Shown here: positions 50,963 to 60,440 of the stretch, piece after piece
How the letters are laid out: each line of letters begins with the position of its first letter
How positions within the stretch are numbered: position 1 is the first letter of the stretch
Origin: UMGS1663 sp963558185
GTDB taxonomy: Bacteria > Bacillota > Clostridia > TANB77 > CAG-508
Assembly: GCA_963558185.1 (NCBI GenBank)
Contig: CAUWFE010000001.1
Span: forward strand, 62,001-126,000
Length of the DNA stretch: 64,000 nt
Direction of reading: 5' to 3'
Position numbers and translations under genes: made by a program
The notes under the pieces: model-generated
What the model was told of the DNA's origin: nothing
Databases searched by the model: none
The model's input: only the letters and a program-made list of their open reading frames with translations

Positions 50963-51937
50963 ATGGAAGATTTAATTAGTGTAGTATTACCAATTTATAA
51001 AGTAGAAAAATATTTAGAAAAATGTGTAGAAAGTGTAATAAAACAAACATACAAAAATATAGAAATAATTTTAGTAGATGATGGCTCACCAGATAATTGT
51101 CCTAATTTATGTGATGAATATATGAAAAAAGATAACAGAATTAAGGTAATTCATAAACAAAATGGTGGACTGTCAGATGCAAGAAATGCAGGAATAAATA
51201 TAGCAAAAGGAAAATATATTACATTTATAGATTCAGATGACTATGTAGACTATGATTATGTAGAATTCTTATATAAGGCAATAAAAGAAGCTAATGCTCA
51301 AATGTCAATAGCTTCACACCGAGTAATTTATGATAGTGGAAAAATAATTGAAAAGGCAACAAATGAAAATAGTGTATTAGAGCCAAAAAAAGTTTTAGAA
51401 AGAATTTTATATGACGAGGGAATTGACTTATCTTCATGGGGAAAATTATATTTAACAAGTTTATTTAATAATGTTAAATTTCCAAAAGGAAGATTATTTG
51501 AAGATTCAGCAACAACATATCTTTTAGTAGAACAATGTGATAAAATTGCAATAGTATCAGAAAGTAAATATAATTATATAATTAGAGGGGAATCTATTAC
51601 AACAGCAAATTTTTCACCTAAAAAGATGGATTTAATAACTTCAACAACAGAAATGACAAATTATATAAAAAATAAATATCCAGATTTAACAAGAGCAGCT
51701 AATAGAAGATTAATGTATGCATATTTATCAACAATTTCACAACTTGCAAATAGCAAAACAAAATATCCTAAAGAGCAAAATGAATTAGTACAATATATTA
51801 AAGAAAATGGAAATATGATATTAAAAGATAAAAGAGCTAAAAGAAGGGATAAATTCGGAATATTGTCATTGAAATTAGGTTTTACAAGTTACAAAATAAT
51901 TTGGAAAGCATATTTAAAAATAACAAAAAGAGTATAA
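50963..51937 (+). CDS. Family 2 glycosyltransferase
   Basis: A 324-residue GT-A enzyme with V-V-L-P-I-Y-K-V-E-K-Y, an intact V-D-D-G-S-P-D (38-44), G-G-L-S-D-A-R-N-A-G and D-S-D-D (91-94). The C-terminal basic helix suggests membrane association. AGAAGGGAT precedes ATG 50963. Last gene of the polysaccharide locus. Confidence 0.92.
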   Translation: MEDLISVVLPIYKVEKYLEKCVESVIKQTYKNIEIILVDDGSPDNCPNLCDEYMKKDNRIKVIHKQNGGLSDARNAGINIAKGKYITFIDSDDYVDYDYVEFLYKAIKEANAQMSIASHRVIYDSGKIIEKATNENSVLEPKKVLERILYDEGIDLSSWGKLYLTSLFNNVKFPKGRLFEDSATTYLLVEQCDKIAIVSESKYNYIIRGESITTANFSPKKMDLITSTTEMTNYIKNKYPDLTRAANRRLMYAYLSTISQLANSKTKYPKEQNELVQYIKENGNMILKDKRAKRRDKFGILSLKLGFTSYKIIWKAYLKITKRV

Positions 51938-52124
51938 ATATATTTACAATTAAAAAAATAGTGTTATTATATTTATAACAGACTATAAAATGGTACAGAA
52001 TTTGTAAAATTTCTCCATAAGCATTCGTCAGTTTATTGATTATATTTCAAAGCATTCTAACAAAAATAATTAGAAACCATTAAATAGTAAAAACAAAAGT
52101 ATAAAAGAAAGAAGGTACAAAAAT

Positions 52125-53075
52125 ATGAAAGAGGAACCAAAAAAAATTGAAGAAATGAATGGATTTAAAGATTTAAGAATAGTGGATAATTTTTATCAAA
52201 CATCTAGCTTTTTTCCAATGCCTACCACAGAAATTGGAACATTAAATGAAGATGGAAAAACAAACTTAGGTTCATATTCATTATGCTTTCCATACTATAT
52301 TGCTGGTAAGGAATATTATGCAATGATATTATGTTGTAGAAATAGTTCTAATACAGCAAAAAATATATTAAGAACAGGAAAATGTAGTATTAATTTCATT
52401 ACAGATAAGAGGGCATACTTTAAAGAAGCAGTAAGGCTAGGATATCCTGGAGAAACAACAGATGAAAAAATGAAAAATTGCAAATTTACATTAGTAGATG
52501 GAAAAAGGGCAAGAGAAAATTCTAATGAACAATATCCTAAAATAGTAAAAGAAGCATTTCAGGTATTTGAATGTACATGGGTTAGAGAATTAGATAATGC
52601 TCAAAATGATACTGTACAAGAAGAATATATGCCACCATATCATCAATTTAACGGAATTACAAGCGAGCACGGAGCTCATTTTATATTAAAAATAGATAAT
52701 ATATTAATGAAAGAAAAATATTATAATGCAATTATAAATGGAGTAACTCCATATAACTTCCCAAATGTACCAGTTGATTATGGATATAGAGATAGTAAAA
52801 ATTTTTGGTATACTCGCTTTAAAAGACCAATAGCAGAACCAATACCAGATGATAAAGGAATTAGCTTAGATACTGTAAAGTATGCAGCAGGTAGAATAGA
52901 TCCAGAGGTAAAATTCACAGACGAAGCTTGTGCAAAATTAGTAAAAGTACCACGTGTATTTTTAAATACTGTGCTTAAAGGTTGTGTAGCTTGGGCAAAA
53001 GAGAATAATGTATCTTTGATTACAGATAAAGAAATGGATATAATAAATGATAAAAGAAATAAAGAAAAAAAATAG
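52125..53075 (+). CDS. Flavin reductase-like protein with C-terminal PCP_red-like domain
   Basis: A 316-residue protein. Residues ~20-240 fit the FMN-binding split barrel of flavin reductase-like proteins (T-E-I-G-T-L, G-S-Y-S-L-C-F-P-Y, N-S-S-N-T-A-K-N-I-L-R-T-G-K-C-S-I-N-F). The last ~50 residues (F-T-D-E-A-C-A-K-L-V-K-V-P ... A-K-E-N-N-V-S-L-I-T) resemble the small PCP_red domain of protochlorophyllide reductase subunits. The reaction is unknown; a flavin-dependent redox role is inferred. It stands alone, with GAAAGAAGG before ATG 52125. Confidence 0.75.
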   Translation: MKEEPKKIEEMNGFKDLRIVDNFYQTSSFFPMPTTEIGTLNEDGKTNLGSYSLCFPYYIAGKEYYAMILCCRNSSNTAKNILRTGKCSINFITDKRAYFKEAVRLGYPGETTDEKMKNCKFTLVDGKRARENSNEQYPKIVKEAFQVFECTWVRELDNAQNDTVQEEYMPPYHQFNGITSEHGAHFILKIDNILMKEKYYNAIINGVTPYNFPNVPVDYGYRDSKNFWYTRFKRPIAEPIPDDKGISLDTVKYAAGRIDPEVKFTDEACAKLVKVPRVFLNTVLKGCVAWAKENNVSLITDKEMDIINDKRNKEKK

Positions 53076-53140
53076 AATAAAATACTTGCAAAAAACATAA
53101 AAATAATATATAGTAAAGAAAAAAAGAAAGGGTGTTTTTT

Positions 53141-53479
53141 ATGGAAGAAAATAATCAAAATGAAGTATTAAAAGAAGAAGTAACTATGCAAGGAAATGAA
53201 ACAGTTAATACAGAAAAGCAAAATGATAATATAAGCAATAATAAATCTGGCAAAAAATTAAATATTTGTGCATTAATTAGTTTTATCTTTTCTTTAATAG
53301 GAATTGTAATAGCAGGGTTACCTTGTGGAATAGTAGCTACAATTACAGGTATCATCGGATTAGTAACATTTAAATCAGAAACAGAAAATAATAGATGGAT
53401 GGCAATTTTTGGTTTATGTGCAGGAATTATAGAAATTGTAATTATGGTAATATATATGATGACATTATCAACTTTATAA
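53141..53479 (+). CDS. DUF4190-type small membrane protein
   Basis: ATG 53141 follows AAAGGGTG. The 112-residue protein has a polar Asn/Glu-rich N-terminus (1-45) and two membrane helices (about 47-72 and 85-110) joined by K-S-E-T-E-N-N-R-W-M-A. This is the DUF4190 layout. Function unknown. Confidence 0.7.
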   Translation: MEENNQNEVLKEEVTMQGNETVNTEKQNDNISNNKSGKKLNICALISFIFSLIGIVIAGLPCGIVATITGIIGLVTFKSETENNRWMAIFGLCAGIIEIVIMVIYMMTLSTL

Positions 53480-53492
53480 AATAATAAAAAAC

Positions 53493-53530
53493 AAAACAAG
53501 TATAATATGAAAACTATACTTGTTTTTTTT
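53493..53530 (+). terminator. Terminator of the DUF4190 gene
   Basis: AAAACAAGTATA (53493-53504) pairs with TATACTTGTTTT (53515-53526), ending in T8. Confidence 0.88.
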
Positions 53531-53649
53531 ATGATATAATGATGGTGTGCTAAAATTTTCTTAAGATTTACATTTACTAGAAAATCTTACACACGCTTTT
53601 TTAGGCAAATATGTTCACAAAAAATTCACAAAAAAATTAGCAATCTATA

Positions 53650-53676
53650 TTGACATTTGCTAAAAAAGGTTATAAT
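53650..53676 (+). promoter_or_regulatory. Promoter of the heat-shock operon
   Basis: TTGACA (53650-53655) and TATAAT (53671-53676), spacer 15 (17 if TAATAT at 53673 is the -10), just before the CIRCE element. Confidence 0.65.
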
Positions 53677-53686
53677 ATATAACAAG

Positions 53687-53713
53687 TTAGCACTCAAAGG
53701 TTAATAGTGCTAA
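53687..53713 (+). promoter_or_regulatory. CIRCE operator (HrcA binding site)
   Basis: TTAGCACTC-N9-TAGTGCTAA; one base differs from the consensus right arm GAGTGCTAA. It lies between the promoter and hrcA, so HrcA represses its own operon. Confidence 0.95.
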
Positions 53714-53728
53714 TAAGGGGTGAAAAAA

Positions 53729-54811
53729 GTGGATGACAGAAAGAAAAAAATACTACAAGCAGTAATTGATGAATATATCAATACAGCAGAACCAGTTAGC
53801 TCTGGTGCACTAGTAAAAAAATATGGTTTAGATTATAGTAGTGCAACAGTTAGAAATGAATTAGCAGAATTAGAAAACAATGGTTACTTAGATAAAACAC
53901 ACACTTCATCAGGCAGAGTACCTTCAGAAAAAGGATATAGATTTTATGTAGATGAATTAATGAAAGAAGATAATATTTCATTAGAAGAAATTAAATATAT
54001 ACAAAATAAACTTTCAACTAAAATAAATGAAATAGAAGATTTAACAAAAATTACAACATCTACACTTTCAGAAATAACACATTATACAACAATTGCAATA
54101 GGTCCTAGACCAGAAACACAAATAATAGAAGAAATAAAATTTGTATTACTAGGTACAAGAATGCTTATGGTTGTAATCATAACAGATAATGGTTTAGTAA
54201 AAGAAACAATTATAAAATATGAAAAAGATATTACAGAAAGTCAGGTAGAAACGTTAAATAACTTATTTAATTCAAAACTAAAAGGTAAGCCACTAAGTAA
54301 AATAGATAAACCGATGGAAGAATATATTTTATCTGAAATTAATTATAGCATTGATGTAATAAAACCAATAATAGAACAAATAAATAAAGTAATTGAAAAA
54401 GAGGAAGAAGTTTATTACCAAGGTACAGGAAAATCATTTGAACTACCAGAATTTAAAAGTTTAGATATAGCAAAAAATTTTGTAAATGTATTAGATACAA
54501 AAGAATTAATGTTAGAAATGCTAAACTCTGGAGTAGCAAAAGATATTAATGTATATATAGGTGATGAAAATGAACAAAAAGAATTAAAAGACTTTAGTGT
54601 AGTTACATTTAAACATACTGTAGGAAATAAAGAATTAGGAACAATAGGAATTATAGGCCCTAAAAGAATGAATTATTCTAAAGTAATTTCAGTAATGAAA
54701 TATATAAGTCAAAAATTAAATAATAATCTTCAAATAAATAATCTTGAAGAGGAAAATAAACCAAAAGAAGAAAAGGGAGGTATAAAATGGCAGAAAAAGA
54801 GGAAGAATTAA
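53729..54811 (+). CDS. hrcA: Heat-inducible transcription repressor HrcA
   Basis: GTG 53729 follows AAGGGGTG by 7 bases (GTG 53720 also possible). The 360-residue protein has the winged helix (D-R-K-K-K-I-L-Q-A-V-I-D-E-Y-I, S-S-A-T-V-R-N-E-L-A-E-L, L-D-K-T-H-T-S-S-G-R-V-P-S) and the dimerisation/ligand domain ending in I-G-I-I-G-P-K-R-M-N-Y. It binds the CIRCE site upstream and senses folding stress through GroE in other Firmicutes. Its end overlaps grpE by 25 bases. Confidence 0.97.
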   Translation: MDDRKKKILQAVIDEYINTAEPVSSGALVKKYGLDYSSATVRNELAELENNGYLDKTHTSSGRVPSEKGYRFYVDELMKEDNISLEEIKYIQNKLSTKINEIEDLTKITTSTLSEITHYTTIAIGPRPETQIIEEIKFVLLGTRMLMVVIITDNGLVKETIIKYEKDITESQVETLNNLFNSKLKGKPLSKIDKPMEEYILSEINYSIDVIKPIIEQINKVIEKEEEVYYQGTGKSFELPEFKSLDIAKNFVNVLDTKELMLEMLNSGVAKDINVYIGDENEQKELKDFSVVTFKHTVGNKELGTIGIIGPKRMNYSKVISVMKYISQKLNNNLQINNLEEENKPKEEKGGIKWQKKRKN

Positions 54812-55299
54812 AAAATAATCAAGAAGTTAAAGAAGAAATAACAGAAGAAGCAAAATTAAAAGATACAATATTACTTCAAAAAAATCAATTAGAAGAAAAA
54901 GAAGACCAACTAAAAAGAATAATGGCAGAATTTGATAACTTTAAAAAAAGAAGTAACAAAGAAAGAGAAACACTATATAATTCTTTATTAGGAGATATAT
55001 TCACATCTTTGTTACCAGTTATAGATAACTTGGAAAAAGCAGTAGAAGCTAATACACAAGATGCAAGTTATAAGCAAGGAGTGGAATTGGTCTTAAAGCA
55101 ATTTAAAGATGTATTAACAGCAAATGGAGTTGAAGAAATTAAGGCTTTAGGAGAAACTTTTGATCCAACATATCATGAAGCAGTTGCATCTGTAGTAGAT
55201 GAAAATCTTGGAGAAAAAGAAATAAAAGAAGAATATAGAAAAGGTTACAAAATAGGAAATAAAGTAATTCGCCATTCAATGGTAGTTGTAGCTAATTAA
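54787..55299 (+). CDS. grpE: Nucleotide exchange factor GrpE
   Basis: A 170-residue protein: acidic N-terminal coiled coil (1-60), R-I-M-A-E-F-D-N-F-K-K-R-S (near 44), and the beta domain with F-D-P-T-Y-H-E-A-V and G-Y-K-I-G-N-K-V-I-R-H-S-M-V-V-V. It releases ADP from DnaK. AAAAGGGAGG, inside hrcA, precedes ATG 54787. Confidence 0.97.
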   Translation: MAEKEEELKNNQEVKEEITEEAKLKDTILLQKNQLEEKEDQLKRIMAEFDNFKKRSNKERETLYNSLLGDIFTSLLPVIDNLEKAVEANTQDASYKQGVELVLKQFKDVLTANGVEEIKALGETFDPTYHEAVASVVDENLGEKEIKEEYRKGYKIGNKVIRHSMVVVAN

Positions 55300-55395
55300 A
55301 AAGTGTTATCTGTGAAATTCTATTCACAAATATGCACAAAAATAAAGTTAAATAGTTAAAAATAAATTATTCAAAATATATAGGAGGATTTTAAA

Positions 55396-57258
55396 ATGGG
55401 AAAAATTATAGGAATTGACTTAGGAACAACAAATTCATGTGTTGCAGTTATGGAAGGTGGAGAGCCAGTAGTTATACCAAATGCAGAAGGTAATAGAACT
55501 ACTCCATCAGTAGTAGCATTTTCAAAAAATGGTGAAAGATTAGTAGGACAAATTGCAAAACGTCAAGCAGTTACTAACCCAGATCATACTATTATTTCTA
55601 TAAAAAGAAAAATGGGAACAAACGAAAAAGTAAATATAGATGGAGATTCATTCTCTCCACAAGAAATTTCAGCAATGGTTTTACAAAAATTAAAAACAGA
55701 TGCTGAAAACTACTTAGGACAAAAAGTAACACAAGCAGTTATCACAGTACCAGCATATTTTAGTGATAGCCAAAGACAAGCAACAAAAGATGCTGGAAAA
55801 ATAGCAGGACTTGAAGTATTAAGAATAATAAACGAACCAACTGCTGCAGCACTAGCTTTTGGAATGGATAAAGAAGACCAAGATCAAAAAATTATGATAT
55901 ATGATTTAGGTGGAGGAACATTTGATGTATCTATTCTTGATATTGGAGATGGAGTATTTGAAGTTTTAGCTACAAATGGTAACACACATTTAGGTGGAGA
56001 TGACTTTGATCAAAAAATTATTGATTATTTAGTAGCAGAATTTAAAAAATCAAATGGAATAGATTTATCTACAGATAAAATGGCAATGCAACGTTTAAAA
56101 GAAGCAGCAGAAAAAGCTAAAATAGAGCTTTCTGGAATGCAACAAACATGCATTAACTTACCATTCATAACAGCAGATAGCACAGGACCAAAACATTTAG
56201 ATGTTACATTAACAAGAGCAAAATTTGAAGAATTAATTTCAGATTTAGTAGAACAAACAAGAATACCAGTAGAACAAGCTATGAAAGATGCTGGAATAAC
56301 TGCCAATGATATTCATAAAGTATTATTAGTAGGAGGTTCTACAAGAGTACCATGTGTACAAGAAATGGTAAAGAAAATTACAGGTAAAGAACCAGATAAA
56401 GGAATAAACCCAGATGAATGTGTTGCAATTGGTGCATCTATTCAAGGTGGTGTTTTATCAGGAGATGTAAAAGATTTAGTACTTTTAGATGTAACACCAT
56501 TATCATTAGGTATTGAAACTTATGGAGGAGTATTTACAAAATTAATTGAAAGAAATACAACAATACCAACAAAGAAATCTCAAATATTCTCAACAGCAGC
56601 AGATGGTCAAACAAGTGTTGAAGTTCATGTATTACAAGGTGAACGTGAAATGGCAGCATATAATAAAACATTAGGAAGATTCCAATTAACAGGAATTCCA
56701 GCAGCACCAAGAGGAGTACCACAAATAGAAGTTACATTTGATATAGATGCCAACGGAATTGTACATGTATCTGCAAAAGATATGGCGACAGGAAATAGCC
56801 AAAATGTATCAATTACAGCTTCAACAAATTTAACAGATGAAGATATTGATAAAGCAGTAAAAGATGCAGAAGCACATGCTGAAGAAGATAAGAAAAGAAA
56901 AGAAGAAATAGAAGTAAGAAATAATGCAGAAAGTATGATATATAATTCAGAAAAAACAATCAATGATTTAGGAGATAAAATTAGTGGAGAAGAAAAAGCC
57001 AAAGCAGAAGAAGAAATAGCAAATGTGAAAAAAGCATTAGAAGGAAGCGATGTTGAAGCTATAAAATCTGCAACTGAAAAATTAACAACTGTATTTTACT
57101 CTATCTCTGAAAAACTATATAATCAAGTTCAACAAAATGCTAATGCACAAGGAAATAGTGAACAAGGTCAAACACAAGAAAATGCAGGACCAAATGTAAA
57201 CGAAAATGGAAATGTGTATGATGCTGATTATAAAGTTGAAGATGACAAAAATAATTAA
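55396..57258 (+). CDS. dnaK: Chaperone DnaK (Hsp70)
   Basis: A 620-residue Hsp70. The ATPase domain (1-~360) begins G-I-D-L-G-T-T-N-S-C and contains I-Y-D-L-G-G-G-T-F-D and V-G-G-S-T-R-V-P; the linker D-V-T-P-L-S-L-G and substrate domain follow, with a Gln/Asn-rich C-terminal tail. The shorter N-terminal domain typical of Firmicute DnaK is present. AGGAGG precedes ATG 55396. A 96-base gap to grpE carries a small hairpin (TGTGAA/TTCACA). Confidence 0.98.
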   Translation: MGKIIGIDLGTTNSCVAVMEGGEPVVIPNAEGNRTTPSVVAFSKNGERLVGQIAKRQAVTNPDHTIISIKRKMGTNEKVNIDGDSFSPQEISAMVLQKLKTDAENYLGQKVTQAVITVPAYFSDSQRQATKDAGKIAGLEVLRIINEPTAAALAFGMDKEDQDQKIMIYDLGGGTFDVSILDIGDGVFEVLATNGNTHLGGDDFDQKIIDYLVAEFKKSNGIDLSTDKMAMQRLKEAAEKAKIELSGMQQTCINLPFITADSTGPKHLDVTLTRAKFEELISDLVEQTRIPVEQAMKDAGITANDIHKVLLVGGSTRVPCVQEMVKKITGKEPDKGINPDECVAIGASIQGGVLSGDVKDLVLLDVTPLSLGIETYGGVFTKLIERNTTIPTKKSQIFSTAADGQTSVEVHVLQGEREMAAYNKTLGRFQLTGIPAAPRGVPQIEVTFDIDANGIVHVSAKDMATGNSQNVSITASTNLTDEDIDKAVKDAEAHAEEDKKRKEEIEVRNNAESMIYNSEKTINDLGDKISGEEKAKAEEEIANVKKALEGSDVEAIKSATEKLTTVFYSISEKLYNQVQQNANAQGNSEQGQTQENAGPNVNENGNVYDADYKVEDDKNN

Positions 57259-57339
57259 TAATAAATTTGTTAGAATAACGGAGGTTAGAGAATAAACTCT
57301 AACTTCCAATTTTTAAGTTAAAAGCTTGAGGAGGAAAAA

Positions 57340-58506
57340 ATGGCAGGTAAAAGAGATTATTATGAAGTACTTGGAGTAAATAAAACAGCAACTGATGAAG
57401 AATTAAAAAAAGCATATCGTAAACTTGCAAAAAAATATCATCCAGATGCTAATCCTGATAACAAAAAAGAAGCAGAAGCTAAATTTAAAGAAGTAAATGA
57501 AGCATATGAAACATTATCTAATCCGGAAAAAAGAAGAATGTATGACCAATTTGGACCAGATGGATCACAAGGATTTGGAGGAGGTTCAAGTGGATATGGA
57601 CCTTTTGGAGGACAAAATGGCTATTATTCATATACATCATCAGGTTTTGATGGATTTGATGACTTAGGAGATATTTTTTCTTCTATTTTCGGTGGTGGCT
57701 TTGGAGGAGGTTCAGGAAGAGCTAGCAAAACAGGACCTACAAAAGGAGCAGACTTAAAAGCAAGTATTGATATAACCTTTGAAGAAGCATATACAGGAGT
57801 AGAAAAAGAAATTATAATATCAAGAGATGAAACTTGTCCAACTTGTAATGGAAATAAAGCAAAACCAGGAACAAGTGTAGTCACTTGTAGTATGTGCCAT
57901 GGAACAGGAACTATAAAACAAGTACAAACAACAATATTAGGTCAAATGCAAACACAAAGAACTTGTTCAAACTGTAAGGGAACAGGAAAAGTGGTTAGTG
58001 AACCATGTGAAACTTGTAGAGGAAAAGGAACTATCAGAAAACAAGCTAAAATAAAAGTTAAAATTCCTGCTGGAATAGATGACAATCAAACTATAGTACT
58101 AAGAGGAGAAGGAGAACCAGGAGAAAGAGGAGGAAGTAAAGGAGATTTATACATAGTAGTTAGATTAAAAAAACATAGTATATATACAAGAAGAAATGAG
58201 AGAATATTATGTGATATTCCAATAACTTTCACACAAGCAACATTAGGTGCAGAATTAGAAATTCCAATGGTGGATGGAACTATAGAAAAGTATAAAATTC
58301 CAGAAGGAACACAAACTGGAACATCATTTATAATTAGGAATAAAGGCTTTAAATCAGTAAATGGAAATTATCAAGGAGATTTTGTATTTACAGTTCAAGT
58401 ACAAATTCCAAAAAGATTAAGTAAAGAGCAAAGAGAATTATTAACAGAACTTGCTAAAACTATGGGAGAGCAACCACCAGTAAAGAAAAGAGGAATTTTT
58501 GGTTAA
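57340..58506 (+). CDS. dnaJ: Chaperone DnaJ (Hsp40)
   Basis: A 388-residue type I Hsp40. J domain with H-P-D (34-36), a Gly/Phe-rich region (about 75-130), four zinc motifs (C-P-T-C-N-G, C-S-M-C-H-G-T-G, C-S-N-C-K-G-T-G, C-E-T-C-R-G-K-G; about 166-230) and the C-terminal substrate domains. It stimulates DnaK ATPase. GAGGAGG precedes ATG 57340. Confidence 0.98.
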   Translation: MAGKRDYYEVLGVNKTATDEELKKAYRKLAKKYHPDANPDNKKEAEAKFKEVNEAYETLSNPEKRRMYDQFGPDGSQGFGGGSSGYGPFGGQNGYYSYTSSGFDGFDDLGDIFSSIFGGGFGGGSGRASKTGPTKGADLKASIDITFEEAYTGVEKEIIISRDETCPTCNGNKAKPGTSVVTCSMCHGTGTIKQVQTTILGQMQTQRTCSNCKGTGKVVSEPCETCRGKGTIRKQAKIKVKIPAGIDDNQTIVLRGEGEPGERGGSKGDLYIVVRLKKHSIYTRRNERILCDIPITFTQATLGAELEIPMVDGTIEKYKIPEGTQTGTSFIIRNKGFKSVNGNYQGDFVFTVQVQIPKRLSKEQRELLTELAKTMGEQPPVKKRGIFG

Positions 58507-58520
58507 TATTCAATATAGTT

Positions 58521-58560
58521 TAAATAGAGTATATTATTGAATGATAATATATTCTATTTT
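58521..58560 (+). terminator. Terminator of the heat-shock operon
   Basis: AAATAGAGTATATT pairs with AATATATTCTATTT (one G-U pair), followed by a T run. Confidence 0.75.
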
Positions 58561-58702
58561 TTTCCATTTTTTATGTTGCAAAATATAATGCAGTTTGGTA
58601 TAATACAAATAAAAATTACATATTTGACACAAAACTAGTATAAAAAACAATAAAATAAATAGTCAAATCTCATATGAAAAAATTAGGAAATGGTAAACAT
58701 AT

Positions 58703-59458
58703 ATGGAAAAATATTATATTGAAATTAAAGGGCAAAAAATAGATGTAGTATTAAGAAGATTCAAAAATAGTAAAAAAATTAAAATATATTTTAGAGAAGA
58801 TATATTAAATGTAAGTATGCCTATAAAAACAACTAAAAATCAAATAATTACATTATTAAAACAAAACGAAAATAGTATATATGATTCATATTTAAAAATG
58901 GTAGAGCAAAAGAAAGAATTAGATGAAATGATAAAAAACTATTGGAAAACAGGGGAAACAATATTGTATTTAGGCGAAACATTTAATATAGAAACTAAAC
59001 AAAATAAAGAATGCCAAAAGATAAAAATAAGAATAGAAAAAGAAACAAATAAATTTTATATACAAATTCCAAGCAATATGCAAATAGGAACCCTAGAAAC
59101 AAAAGAAAAGATAGATAAAGAAATTAAAAAAATTTTTAAAAATGAAACATATAAAATAGTACAAAAAAAGTTACCATATTGGAGTGAAGTTACAAATATT
59201 CAATATAAAGAGTATTCTGTAAGAGATGCTATTAGCAAATTTGGAAGTTGTACTCCAAAAACAGGAAAACTTCATTTTAGTGCACGAATAATAATGTTAT
59301 CGGAAAGAATTATAGATGCTATAATAGTACATGAATTATGTCATTTCGTACATGCAAACCATAGTGAAAAGTTTTATTCTTTAGTAGAAAAATATATACC
59401 AGAGTATCGAGATATAGTAGTTTGGTTAAAAAGTAATGGTAATGTAATATTATTTTAA
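58703..59458 (+). CDS. YgjP/SprT-like zinc metallopeptidase
   Basis: A 251-residue protein of the YgjP (DUF45, M48-related) family. The zinc site is H-E-L-C-H (His210, Glu211, His214) with the third ligand His220 in H-A-N-H-S-E-K-F. Upstream conserved parts include R-D-A-I-S-K-F-G-S-C and F-S-A-R. The cellular substrate is unknown. The start ATG 58703 has only a weak AGGAAATGG site. Confidence 0.85.
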   Translation: MEKYYIEIKGQKIDVVLRRFKNSKKIKIYFREDILNVSMPIKTTKNQIITLLKQNENSIYDSYLKMVEQKKELDEMIKNYWKTGETILYLGETFNIETKQNKECQKIKIRIEKETNKFYIQIPSNMQIGTLETKEKIDKEIKKIFKNETYKIVQKKLPYWSEVTNIQYKEYSVRDAISKFGSCTPKTGKLHFSARIIMLSERIIDAIIVHELCHFVHANHSEKFYSLVEKYIPEYRDIVVWLKSNGNVILF

Positions 59459-59460
59459 AT

Positions 59461-59498
59461 AAAAAGAACTTTAAGAAATTTCCTTAAAGTTCTTTTTT
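59461..59498. terminator. Bidirectional terminator between the YgjP-like and transglycosylase genes
   Basis: AAAAAGAACTTTAAG (59461-59475) pairs with CTTAAAGTTCTTTTT (59483-59497). The stem core GAACTTTAAG is reused in the tyrS terminator at 60401. Confidence 0.85.
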
Positions 59499-59544
59499 AG
59501 AGAAATCATAGAGTAAATTTTATAAGAACACTTAAAAATCAACA

Positions 59545-60261
59545 TTATTTAAAATGTAAAAAAGTACTATTGTCATTTGATATTTTGTTAGCTTCTTCTT
59601 CAGTTAAATATTCGTTTTTTACCATACTTGCTAATACTTGTTTTTGACGTTGTTTTGAAAGTGAAAAATTTTCATAAGGAGAATATATAGAAGGGGCATT
59701 TGGAATACCAGCAAGCAAAATACTTTCTGCATCAGACATATTTTGTGGTTCTTTATTAAAATATCCTAAAGAGGCATCTTTAATAGAATAATAACCATTT
59801 CCAAAATAACAAGTATTTATATAAAGCTCTAAAATATCATTTTTTGAATAATGTTTTTCTATTTCAAAAGACATAAAAATTTCAGCAATTTTTCTAGTAA
59901 ATTTCTTTTCCTGAGTAAAGTATATGTTTTTAGCAAGTTGTTGTGTAATTGTGCTACCACCTTCTACTAAACTCATTGCCTTAATATCATTTACTACAGC
60001 TCTTCCAATTGCAATAATGTCAATTCCAGGGTGATTAAAGAAACGATGGTCTTCTACAGAAACAACAGCATTTTGATACATTTTTGGTATAACAGAAAGA
60101 GAAGTATAATTTTCTTTATTTCGTATTTGTGCTATTTTTTCTTCGAGAGGAGAAACTTCAATAGAAGTTTTGTACATAGAATATCCATTACCAATTATTA
60201 ATAAAGAAATGCTTAAAAACATTAATAATATAACTAAAATTATTCTTTTAAAAATTTTCAT
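59545..60261 (-). CDS. Monofunctional peptidoglycan transglycosylase (GT51)
   Basis: A 238-residue enzyme with one N-terminal membrane helix (about 6-26) and a GT51 domain that polymerises lipid II outside the membrane. The catalytic glutamate is in V-E-D-H-R-F-F (Glu70), followed by G-G-S-T-I-T-Q-Q-L-A-K-N (near 103), R-K-I-A-E-I-F (near 125) and L-E-L-Y-I-N (near 147). No transpeptidase domain follows, so it is MtgA-like. ATG 60261 lies 9 bases after GAAAGGA; TTG 60270 was rejected as too close. Confidence 0.9.
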   Translation of the reverse strand: MKIFKRIILVILLMFLSISLLIIGNGYSMYKTSIEVSPLEEKIAQIRNKENYTSLSVIPKMYQNAVVSVEDHRFFNHPGIDIIAIGRAVVNDIKAMSLVEGGSTITQQLAKNIYFTQEKKFTRKIAEIFMSFEIEKHYSKNDILELYINTCYFGNGYYSIKDASLGYFNKEPQNMSDAESILLAGIPNAPSIYSPYENFSLSKQRQKQVLASMVKNEYLTEEEANKISNDNSTFLHFK

Positions 60262-60400
60262 AATTCTCAATCCTTTCTATTACTATTATACAGAAAATTC
60301 GACAAAAAAGGAATTGAAAAATGTGACAAAGTACTTACATTTTTGTAAGAAAGGTGAAATATTAATATAAAATTTGAAAAATAATATATGTTCTATATAA

Positions 60401-60439
60401 AAAACTGAACTTTAAGGTCATTCCTTAAAGTTCGGTTTT
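60401..60439 (-). terminator. Terminator of tyrS
   Basis: AAAACTGAACTTTAAGG (60401-60417) pairs with CCTTAAAGTTCGGTTTT (60423-60439, G-U included). On the minus strand it follows the tyrS stop directly and ends in T4. Confidence 0.8.
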
Positions 60440-60440
60440 G

